This document shows, piece by piece, positions 8,667 to 17,935 of a DNA stretch of 54,136 nucleotides. The notes under the pieces are model-generated. The model was not told the origin of the DNA. It made no database searches and saw only the letters and a list, made by a program, of their open reading frames with translations. The position numbers were made by a program, and so were the translations under genes. The stretch comes from Bacillus sp. J37 (lineage in GTDB: Bacteria; Bacillota; Bacilli; Bacillales; Bacillaceae). The stretch is from NCBI RefSeq assembly GCF_000518865.1, contig NZ_JAEK01000033.1, positions 1-54,136 on the forward strand. Reading direction: 5' to 3'. Every line of letters starts with the position of its first letter. Position 1 is the first letter of the stretch.

Positions 8667-10349
8667 ATGGAAAGTCAAAAACCTTGGTTAAATCTTTACC
8701 CAGCAGAAATCCCTCATACCATGAAAAGCGATGAAAAACCGTTGTACTATTATCTCGAACAATCTGCTTTAGAATTTCCATCTCAAATCGCCATCCATTT
8801 TCTAGGTAAAGAACTAACCTATACAGACCTTTATCAACAGTCTCTAAAAATGGCTAACTATCTACAGTCTCTAGGCTTACAAAAGGGTGACAGGGTATCG
8901 ATCATGCTGCCGAATTGTCCTCAAGCCGTGATTTCCTATTATGGTGTCTTATTAGCTGGCGGTATCGTCGTTCAAACGAATCCGTTATATATGGAAAGAG
9001 AGCTGGAGTATCAATTAAATGATAGCGAGTCCACGTTTATCGTAACGCTTGATTTATTATATCCGAGAGTCTCTAAAATGAAAGCGTTAACAAAGTTGAA
9101 TCATATTATTGTAACAAGTATAAAAGACTATTTACCATTTCCTAAGAATCTTTTATATCCATTTGTTCAAAAAAAGCAAAATCAAATGGTTATTAAAGTA
9201 GAACATCAAGGCAATACTCATTTGTTCCCAAAAATCATGGAATTAGCTGAACCGACTGTTGAGGAATATAAATACATTCCATCCGAAGATATTGCATTAC
9301 TTCAATATACAGGAGGAACAACTGGTTTCCCTAAGGGTGTTATGTTATCACATGACAATGTTGCTCTGAATACAAAAATGTGTTCTGCGTGGATGTATAA
9401 ATCAAAACGAGGGAAAGAATCTATTTTAGGCATTATTCCATTCTTCCATGTGTATGGAATGACGACAGTGATGAATTTATCAGTTATGCAAGGATATAAA
9501 ATGATTCTGTTACCTAAATTTGATCCATCCGACACATTAAAAACGATTCATAAATTAAAACCAACGTTATTTCCCGGTGCACCAACAATTTATATTGCTT
9601 TATTAAATCATCCAGATCTTCAAAAATATAATTTGTCATCAATTGAATGCTGTATAAGCGGTTCTGCACCATTACCCGCTGAGATACAAGAGAAGTTTGA
9701 GCGTGTTACAGGTGGTAAACTTGTAGAAGGTTATGGTTTATCTGAGGCATCCCCTGTTACTCATGCTAATTTCATTTGGAAGAAAAGAAAAAAGGGAAGT
9801 GTCGGCGTTCCTTGGCCAAGTACAGATGCTGTGATCCTGTCATATGAACATGGAGGAATAGCCGAGCCGAATGAGCTTGGTGAGATAGCAGTACGGGGTC
9901 CACAGGTTATGCTTGGGTATTGGAATAAAAAAGAAGAAACAGAAGAAGCCTTGAAAAATGATTGGCTTTTGACCGGAGATATTGGATACATGGATGAAGA
10001 AGGATATTTCTATATTGTAGACCGTAAAAAAGATATGATTATTGCTGGAGGATTTAATATTTATCCACGTGAAATCGAGGAAGTCCTCTATGAGCATGAA
10101 AAAGTAAAGGAAGTTGTTGTAGCAGGTATACCTGATCCATACAGAGGTGAAACAGTAAAAGCCTATATTGTATTAAAAGAAAATCAGCAGGCCACGTCAG
10201 AGGAATTTAATGAATATGCCCGCAAACATTTAGCGGCGTATAAAGTGCCGCATATTTATGAATTTAGAGATGAATTACCTAAGACAGCTGTGGGGAAAAT
10301 ACTAAGACGTGCATTAATTGAAGAGGAAAAAGTAAAGAACGCTAATTGA
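8667..10349 (+). CDS. lcfA: Long-chain fatty acid-CoA ligase
   Basis: LcfA activates fatty acids to acyl-CoA using ATP, the entry step of beta-oxidation. The 560 residues match the B. subtilis LcfA length and show the ANL superfamily P-loop YTGGTTGFPKG (about 213-223), the GYGLSEASPV motif, LTGDIGYMDEEGYFYIVDRKKD (hinge region) and the C-terminal catalytic Lys in LPKTAVGKILRR. ATG 8667 follows the strong SD AAAGGAGG; the frame extends upstream to 8574 but without support. It leads the lcfA-fadR-fadB-etfBA cluster for fatty acid degradation. Confidence 0.93.
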   Translation: MESQKPWLNLYPAEIPHTMKSDEKPLYYYLEQSALEFPSQIAIHFLGKELTYTDLYQQSLKMANYLQSLGLQKGDRVSIMLPNCPQAVISYYGVLLAGGIVVQTNPLYMERELEYQLNDSESTFIVTLDLLYPRVSKMKALTKLNHIIVTSIKDYLPFPKNLLYPFVQKKQNQMVIKVEHQGNTHLFPKIMELAEPTVEEYKYIPSEDIALLQYTGGTTGFPKGVMLSHDNVALNTKMCSAWMYKSKRGKESILGIIPFFHVYGMTTVMNLSVMQGYKMILLPKFDPSDTLKTIHKLKPTLFPGAPTIYIALLNHPDLQKYNLSSIECCISGSAPLPAEIQEKFERVTGGKLVEGYGLSEASPVTHANFIWKKRKKGSVGVPWPSTDAVILSYEHGGIAEPNELGEIAVRGPQVMLGYWNKKEETEEALKNDWLLTGDIGYMDEEGYFYIVDRKKDMIIAGGFNIYPREIEEVLYEHEKVKEVVVAGIPDPYRGETVKAYIVLKENQQATSEEFNEYARKHLAAYKVPHIYEFRDELPKTAVGKILRRALIEEEKVKNAN

Positions 10350-10403
10350 TCGTATATTGGAGGGGCTTCTGTCTCTCCAATTATGAAAAAAACAGATGAG
10401 GGC

Positions 10404-10457
10404 TTGACAGAAAGGAAAGGAAATTCTATGATTAAATTATGAATGATGATTCATTCA
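10404..10457 (+). promoter_or_regulatory. fadR promoter with FadR operator
   Basis: The promoter is TTGACA (10404-10409), 17 bases, TATGAT (10427-10432). Right at the expected transcription start lies the palindrome TGAATGATGATTCATTCA (10440-10457), which fits the B. subtilis FadR consensus TGAATGANTANTCATTCA with one mismatch. Binding here would block initiation of fadR-fadB-etfBA, giving autoregulation that acyl-CoA relieves. Confidence 0.82.
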
Positions 10458-10484
10458 TTAACTGAAAGGGAGTCGAACATTACA

Positions 10485-11075
10485 TTGAGACAGAAGAAAC
10501 CAAAATATATACAAATCATTGATGCAGCAGTTATTGTCATAGCAGAAAATGGTTACCACCAAGCACAAGTTTCAAAAATAGCCAAGCAGGCTGGAGTGGC
10601 GGATGGGACAATCTACTTATATTTTAAGAACAAAGAAGATATTCTTGTATCACTCTTTCAAGAAAAAATGGGCGTCTTTATTGAAAAAATTGAAGAAGAG
10701 ATAAAAAGCAAAAAAAAGGCAGCAGACAAACTATATTCGTTAATTGATAAGCATTTTACCTTATTATCTGAAGATCACCACCTTGCAATTGTAACACAGT
10801 TAGAATTAAGGCAATCAAATAAGGATTTACGCCTTCGAATAAATGAAGTGCTAAAGGGATACTTAAATGTAGTGGATAAGATTATAAGTGATGGTAAAGA
10901 GAATGGCGAATTCAGAGAAGAACTTGATGTAAGGCTGGCCAGACAAATGATCTTCGGCACAATTGATGAAACCGTCACAACATGGGTTATGAATGATCAG
11001 AAATATAGGTTAACAGATCAAACAAAGAAAGTTCATGATTTATTTGTTAACGGTCTTTCAACTAAAAATTTATAG
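10485..11075 (+). CDS. fadR: Fatty acid degradation regulator FadR (TetR family)
   Basis: FadR is the TetR-type repressor of Bacillus beta-oxidation genes; long-chain acyl-CoA releases it from DNA. The helix-turn-helix lies in AENGYHQAQVSKIAKQAGVADGTIYLYFKNKEDIL (about 20-55), and the C-terminal ligand domain includes the conserved RLARQMIFGTIDETVTTWVMNDQKY. I start it at TTG 10485 (MRQKKPKYIQIIDAAV, aligning with B. subtilis FadR), giving 196 residues. The in-frame ATG at 10443 lies inside the operator palindrome and has no SD. The SD GGGAG sits somewhat far, about 12 bases upstream. Confidence 0.92.
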   Translation: MRQKKPKYIQIIDAAVIVIAENGYHQAQVSKIAKQAGVADGTIYLYFKNKEDILVSLFQEKMGVFIEKIEEEIKSKKKAADKLYSLIDKHFTLLSEDHHLAIVTQLELRQSNKDLRLRINEVLKGYLNVVDKIISDGKENGEFREELDVRLARQMIFGTIDETVTTWVMNDQKYRLTDQTKKVHDLFVNGLSTKNL

Positions 11076-11175
11076 CTAGTGAAATGGCATGATTGTCATT
11101 CGCTTCATATAAGTTATTTTTCGTTTGTAAATGAAATACATTTTAAGTATGTATGATGAAGCAGGGAGGAAAAAA

Positions 11176-11952
11176 ATGAAGTATTTACAAATAAAAAAAG
11201 AGAACAGAGTTGCAGTTGTATCTATTAATCACGAACCTGCAAATGCATTATCATCAAATGTGTTGAAAGATATTTCTGCGATGCTGGACCATATTCTGGA
11301 AGACAATAAAATTCGAGCTGTCATTCTTCACGGGGAAGGCAGATTTTTCTCAGCAGGTGCAGACATAAAAGAATTTGTTGAATTTGCTAAAAGTGGTGGA
11401 GTGTTTTCGCAACTTGCTGAATCAGGGCAACAATTATTTGAACGAATCGAAAAATTTCCAGTCCCAATTATTGCAGCTATTCATGGAGCTGCGTTAGGTG
11501 GAGGACTTGAGTTAGCAATGTCTTGTCATCTGCGTCTTGTAGCTGAAGATGCTAAACTTGGTCTTCCTGAGCTTCAACTTGGTATTATACCTGGTTTTGG
11601 AGGAACTCAACGTTTACCCAAATATATTGGTACTGGCCGAGCCTTAGAAATGCTGCTTACAAGTGAGGCGATTTCAGGTCAGGAGGCAGTGAAACTGGGC
11701 CTTGCCAGTCATGCCTATCCTCAGGAAAAACTCTTAGAGGAAGCGAAAGCTTTAGCACAGAAATTTGCTGCAAAAAGTCCAGGTTCTGTGAAGGCTGTCA
11801 TATCGTTATTACATTCACATAAAACATTAACCTATCAGGAAGGAATGGATCTCGAGGCAAAACTTTTTGGAGAACTTTTTAAAAGTGGAGATGCAAGAGA
11901 AGGTATTTCAGCTTTTATTGAAAAAAGAAAGCCGAATTTCAAAGGCAACTAA
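11176..11952 (+). CDS. fadB: Enoyl-CoA hydratase
   Basis: FadB hydrates trans-2-enoyl-CoA to 3-hydroxyacyl-CoA in beta-oxidation. The 258-residue crotonase fold shows the oxyanion-hole segments SAGADIKEF and HGAALGGGLELAM and the catalytic-Glu region LGLPELQLGIIPGFGGTQRLPKYIG. ATG 11176 has a strong SD (GGGAGGA). The in-frame ATG at 11131 has no SD. It lies between fadR and etfB in the same orientation. Confidence 0.92.
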   Translation: MKYLQIKKENRVAVVSINHEPANALSSNVLKDISAMLDHILEDNKIRAVILHGEGRFFSAGADIKEFVEFAKSGGVFSQLAESGQQLFERIEKFPVPIIAAIHGAALGGGLELAMSCHLRLVAEDAKLGLPELQLGIIPGFGGTQRLPKYIGTGRALEMLLTSEAISGQEAVKLGLASHAYPQEKLLEEAKALAQKFAAKSPGSVKAVISLLHSHKTLTYQEGMDLEAKLFGELFKSGDAREGISAFIEKRKPNFKGN

Positions 11953-11995
11953 AACGAAACGGGAAACTATGTTATTTACAATGGGGGATGGGAAA

Positions 11996-12769
11996 ATGAA
12001 TATTTATGTCATGATGAAAAGAACCTTCGATACAGAAGAAAAAATCACCATAAACAATGGTGCAATTAGCGAAGATGGTGCGGAATATATTATCAACCCT
12101 TATGATGAATACGCAATTGAAGAAGCAATCCAATTACGTGATAAAAACGGAGGCGAAGTAACCGTTATCACAATTGGCGGGGAAGAATCTGAAAAAGAAT
12201 TAAGAACAGCATTAGCTATGGGATGTGACAAGGCGGTATTGATTAACCCGGAAGATGATGTGGAAGACGGTGATCAATACACAACATCAAGAATTTTGGC
12301 TGAGTATTTTAAGGAAAAAGATGTAGATTTAATTTTAGGGGGAAATGTGGCGATTGATGGGGGATCTGGTCAAGTAGGACCACGATTAGCCGAATTACTA
12401 GATATCGCTTATGTCACAACGATTACAAAGCTTGATATTGATGGAAACAAGGCAACAGTTGTACGTGATGTTGAGGGAGATTCTGAGGTGATTGAAACAT
12501 CCTTACCATTACTGGTAACAGCTCAACAGGGATTAAACGAACCTCGCTATCCATCATTACCAGGAATCATGAAGGCAAAGAAAAAACCGTTGGAAGAGTT
12601 GGAAATCGATGATCTGGATTTAGCGGATAATGACGTAGAACCAAAAACAAAGACAATTGAAATCTATTTACCACCTAAAAAAGAAGCGGGAAAGGTATTA
12701 GAGGGTGAAGTAGAAGATCAAGTAAAAGAATTGGTATCTTTGCTTAGAAATGAGGCAAAAGTCATCTAG
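11996..12769 (+). CDS. etfB: Electron transfer flavoprotein beta subunit
   Basis: EtfB is the small subunit (AMP-binding) of the soluble flavoprotein that takes electrons from acyl-CoA dehydrogenases. The 257 residues start MNIYVMMKRTFDTEEKI and carry the family blocks INPYDEYAIEEAI, DGGSGQVGPRLAELL and LPLLVTAQQGLNEPRYPSLPGIMKAKKK. ATG 11996 follows GGGGGATGGG. The longer in-frame extension back to 11867 overlaps fadB and is not used. Confidence 0.94.
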   Translation: MNIYVMMKRTFDTEEKITINNGAISEDGAEYIINPYDEYAIEEAIQLRDKNGGEVTVITIGGEESEKELRTALAMGCDKAVLINPEDDVEDGDQYTTSRILAEYFKEKDVDLILGGNVAIDGGSGQVGPRLAELLDIAYVTTITKLDIDGNKATVVRDVEGDSEVIETSLPLLVTAQQGLNEPRYPSLPGIMKAKKKPLEELEIDDLDLADNDVEPKTKTIEIYLPPKKEAGKVLEGEVEDQVKELVSLLRNEAKVI

Positions 12770-12816
12770 ACGTTTTAGGGAGAGGGAAAAGGTCAAATAC
12801 GGAAACAGGGGGAAAA

Positions 12817-13797
12817 ATGATGTCAAGAAAAGTGCTCGTTTTAGGTGAGGTTCGAGATCAACAGTTAAGAAATGTATCGTTTGAAGCCATTTCTGCCGGA
12901 AAAACGATTTCAGAAGGTGGAGAAGTTGTCGCAGTTTTAGTAGGAGAAAATGTAGCTTCCTTAACTTCAGAGCTATTCCACTATGGTGCTGATCGGGTGG
13001 TGACTGTAGAAAATGAAAAATTGCTAAACTATACACCGGACGGCTATTCACAGGCAATCCTATCGGTCATTAAAGAAGAGAAGCCGGAAGGGATTGTATT
13101 TGGTCATACCTCTTTAGGGAAGGATTTATCACCAAAGATTGCTGCCAAGTTAGATTCGGGATTAATTTCTGATGCAACAGCCATTGAAATTGCAGGAGGT
13201 AATATTGTCTTTACTCGCCCAATTTATTCTGGAAAAGCATTCGAAAAGAAAATAGTTACTGATGGACTAATTTTTGCTACGATCCGCCCAAATAATATAA
13301 ATCCACTAAAAAAAGATGAAACAAAAACTGGTGAGACTTCTTCCCTTTCAGTTGAAATAAAAGACCTTAGGACAATTGTAAAAGAAGTAGTCCGTAAAGC
13401 ATCAGAAGGTGTGGATTTATCAGAGGCAAAGGTAGTCATCGCGGGGGGACGCGGTGTAAAAAGTGAAGAAGGATTTGAGCCATTAAAGGAACTAGCCAAT
13501 GTTTTGGGGGGAGCGGTAGGAGCATCACGTGGAGCTTGTGACGCAGATTATTGCGACTATTCACTGCAAATTGGTCAAACGGGTAAAGTTGTCACACCGG
13601 ATTTATATATTGCATGTGGTATTTCCGGAGCTATTCAGCATTTGGCAGGTATGTCAAACTCGAAGGTAATTGTCGCGATTAATAAAGATCCAGAAGCGAA
13701 TATTTTCAAAGTAGCTGATTATGGAATTGTCGGTGACCTCTTCGAAGTTGTCCCATTATTAACGGAGGAATTCAGGAAATTACAAATTCATGCATAG
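12817..13797 (+). CDS. etfA: Electron transfer flavoprotein alpha subunit
   Basis: EtfA is the FAD-carrying large subunit that pairs with EtfB and passes electrons on toward the quinone pool. The 326 residues end in the FAD-binding domain: AGGRGVKSEEGFEPL, LGGAVGASRGACDADY, QIGQTGKVVTPDLYIACGISGAIQHLAGM, and SKVIVAINKDPEANIFKVADYGIVGDLFEVVP. Tandem ATGs at 12817 and 12820 follow a GGGGG SD; I take the first. It ends the fatty acid cluster before a clear terminator. Confidence 0.94.
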   Translation: MMSRKVLVLGEVRDQQLRNVSFEAISAGKTISEGGEVVAVLVGENVASLTSELFHYGADRVVTVENEKLLNYTPDGYSQAILSVIKEEKPEGIVFGHTSLGKDLSPKIAAKLDSGLISDATAIEIAGGNIVFTRPIYSGKAFEKKIVTDGLIFATIRPNNINPLKKDETKTGETSSLSVEIKDLRTIVKEVVRKASEGVDLSEAKVVIAGGRGVKSEEGFEPLKELANVLGGAVGASRGACDADYCDYSLQIGQTGKVVTPDLYIACGISGAIQHLAGMSNSKVIVAINKDPEANIFKVADYGIVGDLFEVVPLLTEEFRKLQIHA

Positions 13798-13807
13798 GTA
13801 AGAACCT

Positions 13808-13836
13808 AAAGCACGTTGCATTGCGTGCTTTTTCTA
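13808..13836 (+). terminator. Terminator after etfA
   Basis: AAAGCACG and CGTGCTTT form an 8-bp stem around an 8-base loop, followed by five T. Confidence 0.85.
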
Positions 13837-13975
13837 ATAGCTCATCATATTAAAAAACATGTTTTTCTTCTTGTACATAGGGAAAAGTAAGGAAGAAGCA
13901 AATTATTAGCTAACTTTGCAGCTGGATGCTATACTTTAAACATATTTAACCCTTATTATTTAGGAGGAATTACAA

Positions 13976-14290
13976 ATGGCAATTGCACATGTAACAGATC
14001 AAACATTTTCAAGTGAAACGAACGAAGGCGTTGTATTAGTCGATTTTTGGGCACCTTGGTGTGGACCATGTAAAATGATTGCTCCAGTTCTAGAAGAACT
14101 TGATTCAGATATGGGAGATAAAGTGAAAATCGTCAAAGTTGATGTAGATGAAAACCAGGAAACAGCTGGAAAATTTGGTGTTATGAGCATTCCAACTTTA
14201 TTAGTTCTAAAAAATGGCGAAGTTGTTGACAAAGCTGTTGGTTATCAACCAAAAGAAGCTCTTGCTGAGGTTCTAAACAAGCATATCTAA
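13976..14290 (+). CDS. trxA: Thioredoxin
   Basis: TrxA is the main cytoplasmic thioredoxin, reducing protein disulfides with electrons from thioredoxin reductase. The 104 residues carry the active site WCGPC at 28-32, the cis-proline segment MSIPTLLV, and the full thioredoxin fold. SD TAGGAGGAATT. A -10-like TATACT lies at 13930-13935 but the -35 is poor. It is monocistronic, flanked by terminators. Confidence 0.97.
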   Translation: MAIAHVTDQTFSSETNEGVVLVDFWAPWCGPCKMIAPVLEELDSDMGDKVKIVKVDVDENQETAGKFGVMSIPTLLVLKNGEVVDKAVGYQPKEALAEVLNKHI

Positions 14291-14294
14291 TTCG

Positions 14295-14325
14295 AAAAGG
14301 ATTGACAGCAGTCAATCCTTTTTCA
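14295..14325 (+). terminator. Terminator after trxA
   Basis: AAAAGGATTGAC and GTCAATCCTTTT form a 12-bp stem with an AGCA loop and a T tail. Confidence 0.88.
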
Positions 14326-14377
14326 ATGTAATTATTTACAACGACGAAATATATAGAACATGATAAAATAAACATAT

Positions 14378-14430
14378 AGGCAGTAATTCGCTATTTTAAT
14401 TTATTTGATTAAAATGGGGAATTACTGCCT
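14378..14430. repeat. Nested inverted repeat in the uvrC leader
   Basis: AGGCAGTAATTC (14378-14389) is a perfect inverted repeat of GAATTACTGCCT (14419-14430). Inside it ATTTTAAT (14393-14400) pairs with ATTAAAAT (14408-14415). There is no T tail, so a regulatory stem or cruciform fits better than a terminator. It ends about 20 bases before the uvrC SD. Confidence 0.6.
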
Positions 14431-14465
14431 ATCTAATCGCAGCAAAAAAAGGGGAGTGTTTGGCT

Positions 14466-16244
14466 ATGAGAGATCACATAAAAGAAAAGCTTGCACTTCT
14501 TCCAGATCAACCAGGCTGTTATATTATGAAGGATCGTCAAGGAACAGTCATTTACGTCGGGAAGGCAAAAGTGCTCAAAAATCGCGTGCGTTCTTATTTT
14601 ACCGGTTCTCATGATGGGAAAACATTAAGGCTTGTAAATGAGATCACAGATTTTGAATATATTGTGACATCTTCAAATTTAGAGGCATTAATTCTCGAGT
14701 TAAATTTAATTAAGAAATATGACCCAAAATATAATGTCATGCTAAAAGATGATAAGACCTATCCGTTTATTAAGATTACAAATGAACGTCACCCGCGTCT
14801 TTTGGTAACAAGACAAGTAAAAAAAGATAAAGGAAAGTACTTCGGGCCTTATCCAAACGTTCAATCTGCCCGAGAGACAATTAAGCTTTTAGACCGTTTA
14901 TATCCGTTAAGAAAATGCTCGACTCTACCTGATCGTGTATGTCTTTACTATCATATGGGACAATGTTTAGCACCATGTGTACATGATGTCTCAGAAGAAA
15001 CGAATAGACAAATGGTGGAGGGAATTTCGAAATTTCTTAATGGAGGCTATAAAGGTATTAAAGAGGAATTGTCGATAAAGATGACAAAAGCAGCTGAAGG
15101 GCTGGAGTTTGAGAGAGCTAAGGAGTTTAGGGATCAAATTCTTCATATCGAAGCCACAATGGAAAAACAGAAGATGACTTTAAATGACTTTATTGATCGA
15201 GATGTATTTGGATATGCTTATGACAAAGGGTGGATGTGTGTTCAAGTCTTTTTTATTCGACAGGGAAAATTGATAGAGCGTGATGTGTCAATGTTTCCTA
15301 TTTATGATAATCCTGAAGAAGAGTTCCTAACGTTTTTAGGACAATTCTACTCCAAGTCTAACCATTTTCTTCCAAAGGAAATTCTTTTACCGGACAGTAT
15401 TGAATATGACTTAGTGGAACAGCTATTAGATGTGACAACTCTTCAGCCTAAACGTGGGAAAAAGAAGGATCTAATTTTATTAGCGCATAAGAATGCAAAA
15501 ATCGCTTTGAAAGAAAAATTTCTATTAATTGAAAGAGACGAAGAACGCACTATTAAGGCTGTAGAAAATCTTGGTGATAAACTAGGTATTCATACACCAA
15601 ATCGAATCGAGGCATTTGATAATTCAAATATACAAGGAACAGATCCTGTTTCGGCAATGGTCGTGTTTGAAGATGGAAAGCCTGCCAAAAAACACTACCG
15701 TAAATATAAAATTAAAGATGTAAAAGGTCCGGATGACTATGACTCAATGCGTGAGGTTGTGAGGAGACGCTACAGCCGTGTATTAAAAGAACAACTTCCA
15801 CTTCCAGATCTCATTATTATTGATGGAGGAAAAGGACATTTATCCGCGGCTCAAGATGTGCTGGAAAATGAGCTGGGTCTGGATATCCCGGTAGCAGGAT
15901 TAGTAAAAGATGATAAGCATCGAACATCAGAACTTATTATTGGATCACCTCCGGAATTTATACAACTTGAAAGAAACAGTCAGGAATTTTATTTACTTCA
16001 AAGAATTCAAGATGAAGTGCATCGGTTTGCGATTACATTTCACCGTCAACTTCGGGGGAAAAATGCATTTCAATCCATATTGGATGATATACCGGGAGTT
16101 GGTGAACAACGAAAAAAATCATTACTAAAGCATTTTGGTTCTGTAAAAAAAATGAAGGAAGCTAGTGTGGATGATCTTAAAAGAGCAGGTATCCCTGATA
16201 ACATTGCCAACAATATATTAGAGCATCTCCACAAAGAGAGCTAA
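14466..16244 (+). CDS. uvrC: UvrABC system protein C
   Basis: UvrC makes the two incisions around a DNA lesion in nucleotide excision repair, with UvrA and UvrB. The 592 residues show the GIY-YIG 3' nuclease ([26 protein letters not shown]), a Cys cluster ([23 protein letters not shown]), the UvrB-binding UVR motif near 200-230, the RNase H-like 5' nuclease ([21 protein letters not shown]), and a C-terminal double helix-hairpin-helix ([17 protein letters not shown]). I choose ATG 14466, nine bases after GGGGAG; TTG 14460 is only three bases away from that SD. Confidence 0.95.
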   Translation: MRDHIKEKLALLPDQPGCYIMKDRQGTVIYVGKAKVLKNRVRSYFTGSHDGKTLRLVNEITDFEYIVTSSNLEALILELNLIKKYDPKYNVMLKDDKTYPFIKITNERHPRLLVTRQVKKDKGKYFGPYPNVQSARETIKLLDRLYPLRKCSTLPDRVCLYYHMGQCLAPCVHDVSEETNRQMVEGISKFLNGGYKGIKEELSIKMTKAAEGLEFERAKEFRDQILHIEATMEKQKMTLNDFIDRDVFGYAYDKGWMCVQVFFIRQGKLIERDVSMFPIYDNPEEEFLTFLGQFYSKSNHFLPKEILLPDSIEYDLVEQLLDVTTLQPKRGKKKDLILLAHKNAKIALKEKFLLIERDEERTIKAVENLGDKLGIHTPNRIEAFDNSNIQGTDPVSAMVVFEDGKPAKKHYRKYKIKDVKGPDDYDSMREVVRRRYSRVLKEQLPLPDLIIIDGGKGHLSAAQDVLENELGLDIPVAGLVKDDKHRTSELIIGSPPEFIQLERNSQEFYLLQRIQDEVHRFAITFHRQLRGKNAFQSILDDIPGVGEQRKKSLLKHFGSVKKMKEASVDDLKRAGIPDNIANNILEHLHKES

Positions 16245-16254
16245 AAATATATTC

Positions 16255-16283
16255 TTGCCTTTTAAAGGAATGTCTGATAAGAT
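16255..16283 (+). promoter_or_regulatory. Putative lysC promoter
   Basis: TTGCCT (16255-16260), a 17-base spacer and TAAGAT (16278-16283) lie just after uvrC, with the expected start a few bases before the riboswitch P1 helix. Confidence 0.55.
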
Positions 16284-16315
16284 TTTATTAATTTGATATT
16301 GATCGTTAGTTTGTA

Positions 16316-16556
16316 AATGATGGTAGAGGTGCGACCATTAAGAGTAGCCGGTTTGAGGAAAAATGGATTCCGATGACAATTGGTGAAAGGAATGTTCGCC
16401 GAAGTGATAATTGCACCATTTGCTTTTATCGCTGGTTTTACATTTAAGAAATGTAAAATTGTCAAGAAACGATATGTTCTTGGAGAGCTATCTCATTGTA
16501 TAAACGAAATTTTTCGTTTAATTAGCAATGGGATGTTTTTGTCTCATTGCTTTTTT
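16316..16556 (+). promoter_or_regulatory. Lysine riboswitch (L-box) controlling lysC
   Basis: The L-box signature appears in order: GAGGTGCGAC (16326-16335), AGAGTAGCC, GAAAGGAATGTTCGCCGAAG, CTTTTATCGCTGG and TCTTGGAGAGCTATCTC. P1 pairs AATGA..GGTAG (from 16316) with CTATCTCATT. The same 3' strand, ATCTCATTG (16490-16498), can instead pair with CAATGGGAT (16526-16534) around a 9-bp hairpin (16501-16519) to form the antiterminator. The competing terminator is GCAATGGGA (16525-16533) with TCTCATTGC (16542-16550) and six T. Lysine binding stabilises P1 and so termination, repressing lysC. Confidence 0.93.
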
Positions 16557-16659
16557 ATTTTTGCAATGATTAAGAAAACATCTCTATATCCAATTCTTGC
16601 TCATTTATTAAAACAGATAATAAACGATCATAGAAAAACAACTGAAAGGTGAGATTTCA

Positions 16660-17889
16660 TTGGGTATTATCGTACAAAAATTTGGCGGTACTTCAGTTGG
16701 CTCTGTTGAAAGAATTTTAAATGTTGCCAACCGAGTAATTCAGGAAAAAGAAGCTGGAAATGATGTAGTAGTTGTTGTTTCAGCAATGGGAAAATCTACA
16801 GATGAATTAGTAAGACTTGCAGCACAATTAACTTCAAAGCCAAGTAAGCGGGAAATGGATATGCTTTTAACAACAGGGGAACAAGTGACCATATCGTTGT
16901 TGTCCATGGCTTTAATTGAAAAGGGATATGATGCCATTTCTTTTACAGGTTGGCAGGCCGGTATTGAAACAGAATCAGCACATGGAAATGCCAGAATAAC
17001 CAATATTAAAACCGAACAGCTAAGTAGTGAGTTAGGAAAAGGTAAAATTGTTGTAGTTGCAGGGTTCCAAGGTCTTTCTATTGATCACCAAATTACTACT
17101 TTAGGAAGAGGAGGATCTGACACTACAGCAGTTGCTCTTGCTGCAGCTTTAGGTGCTGATAAGTGCGATATCTATACAGATGTAACAGGTGTGTACACAA
17201 CTGACCCCCGTTTTGTAAAAAGGGCCAGAAAATTAGAAGCTATTTCCTATGATGAAATGTTAGAATTGGCCAATTTGGGAGCAGGGGTTCTACACCCGCG
17301 GGCAGTTGAATTCGCAAAGAATTATAATGTGCCCCTAGAGGTAAGATCAAGTATGAAAAATGAACGTGGGACAATGATCGAGGAGGAAACTGAAATGGAA
17401 CAAAATTTAATTGTTAGAGGAATTGCGTTTGAAGATCAAGTGACGAGAGTATCGGTTATCGGATTACCGAATGAATTAACGACATTGTCCACAATCTTTA
17501 CGACATTAGCTAAAAATAACGTAAATGTTGATATTATTATTCAAAACACAACAAGTGATAACAAAACAACAATATCATTTTCAGTTAAAACAAGTGATTT
17601 AGAGGATACCTTGCAAGTTTTAGAACAACATAAGAATGAGCTTCAATTTGAACGTATCGAATCGGAAAGTGGTCTAGCAAAGGTTTCAATTGTTGGATCT
17701 GGTATGGTTTCTAATCCGGGAGTTGCAGCAGAAATGTTTGATGTATTAGCGAAAGAAAATATAGAAGTAAAAATGGTAAGTACATCTGAAATAAAAGTAT
17801 CAACTGTCATCTCTCAGCAGCACATGGTATCGGCAGTTGATATTCTTCACACAGCGTTTGAATTATCAAAAACAACTGCAAGGGTATAA
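16660..17889 (+). CDS. lysC: Aspartokinase II, alpha subunit
   Basis: LysC phosphorylates aspartate, the first step toward lysine, diaminopimelate, methionine and threonine. The 409 residues show the kinase motif KFGGTSV (7-13), SAMGKSTDEL, TTGEQVTISLL, LGRGGSDTTAVALAAAL and two C-terminal ACT domains (about 265-400) for lysine feedback. Start is TTG 16660 after the SD GAAAGGTGAG. Expression is controlled by the riboswitch directly upstream. An internal start gives the beta subunit. A hairpin terminator follows. Confidence 0.95.
   Translation: MGIIVQKFGGTSVGSVERILNVANRVIQEKEAGNDVVVVVSAMGKSTDELVRLAAQLTSKPSKREMDMLLTTGEQVTISLLSMALIEKGYDAISFTGWQAGIETESAHGNARITNIKTEQLSSELGKGKIVVVAGFQGLSIDHQITTLGRGGSDTTAVALAAALGADKCDIYTDVTGVYTTDPRFVKRARKLEAISYDEMLELANLGAGVLHPRAVEFAKNYNVPLEVRSSMKNERGTMIEEETEMEQNLIVRGIAFEDQVTRVSVIGLPNELTTLSTIFTTLAKNNVNVDIIIQNTTSDNKTTISFSVKTSDLEDTLQVLEQHKNELQFERIESESGLAKVSIVGSGMVSNPGVAAEMFDVLAKENIEVKMVSTSEIKVSTVISQQHMVSAVDILHTAFELSKTTARV
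17395..17889 (+). CDS. lysC: Aspartokinase II, beta subunit (internal start)
   Basis: An in-frame ATG at 17395 (codon 246 of lysC) follows a strong SD, GAGGAGGA (17380-17387). B. subtilis lysC is known to make a separate beta chain from the matching internal start, and the alpha2-beta2 enzyme needs it. The 164-residue product would be the regulatory ACT region alone. The SD inside coding sequence is directly visible; its use is inferred from the known family case. Confidence 0.8.
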   Translation: MEQNLIVRGIAFEDQVTRVSVIGLPNELTTLSTIFTTLAKNNVNVDIIIQNTTSDNKTTISFSVKTSDLEDTLQVLEQHKNELQFERIESESGLAKVSIVGSGMVSNPGVAAEMFDVLAKENIEVKMVSTSEIKVSTVISQQHMVSAVDILHTAFELSKTTARV

Positions 17890-17895
17890 TTTTTA

Positions 17896-17935
17896 AGTGA
17901 TAAGGGAGATGTTTCCCTTATCACTACCTTTTACT
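17896..17935. terminator. Shared terminator between lysC and yslB
   Basis: AGTGATAAGGGA (17896-17907) pairs with TCCCTTATCACT (17914-17925). It lies between convergent genes and overlaps the yslB stop codon, so it can serve both strands. Confidence 0.7.

Noticed and set aside
10355-10382. Hairpin ATTGGAG/CTCCAAT after lcfA as a terminator
   Set aside because: No T run follows on the plus strand, only A residues; it was not listed as a terminator.
16380-16652. Open frame of 90 codons upstream of lysC
   Set aside because: It lies inside the lysine riboswitch and its terminator; the conserved RNA explains the sequence.
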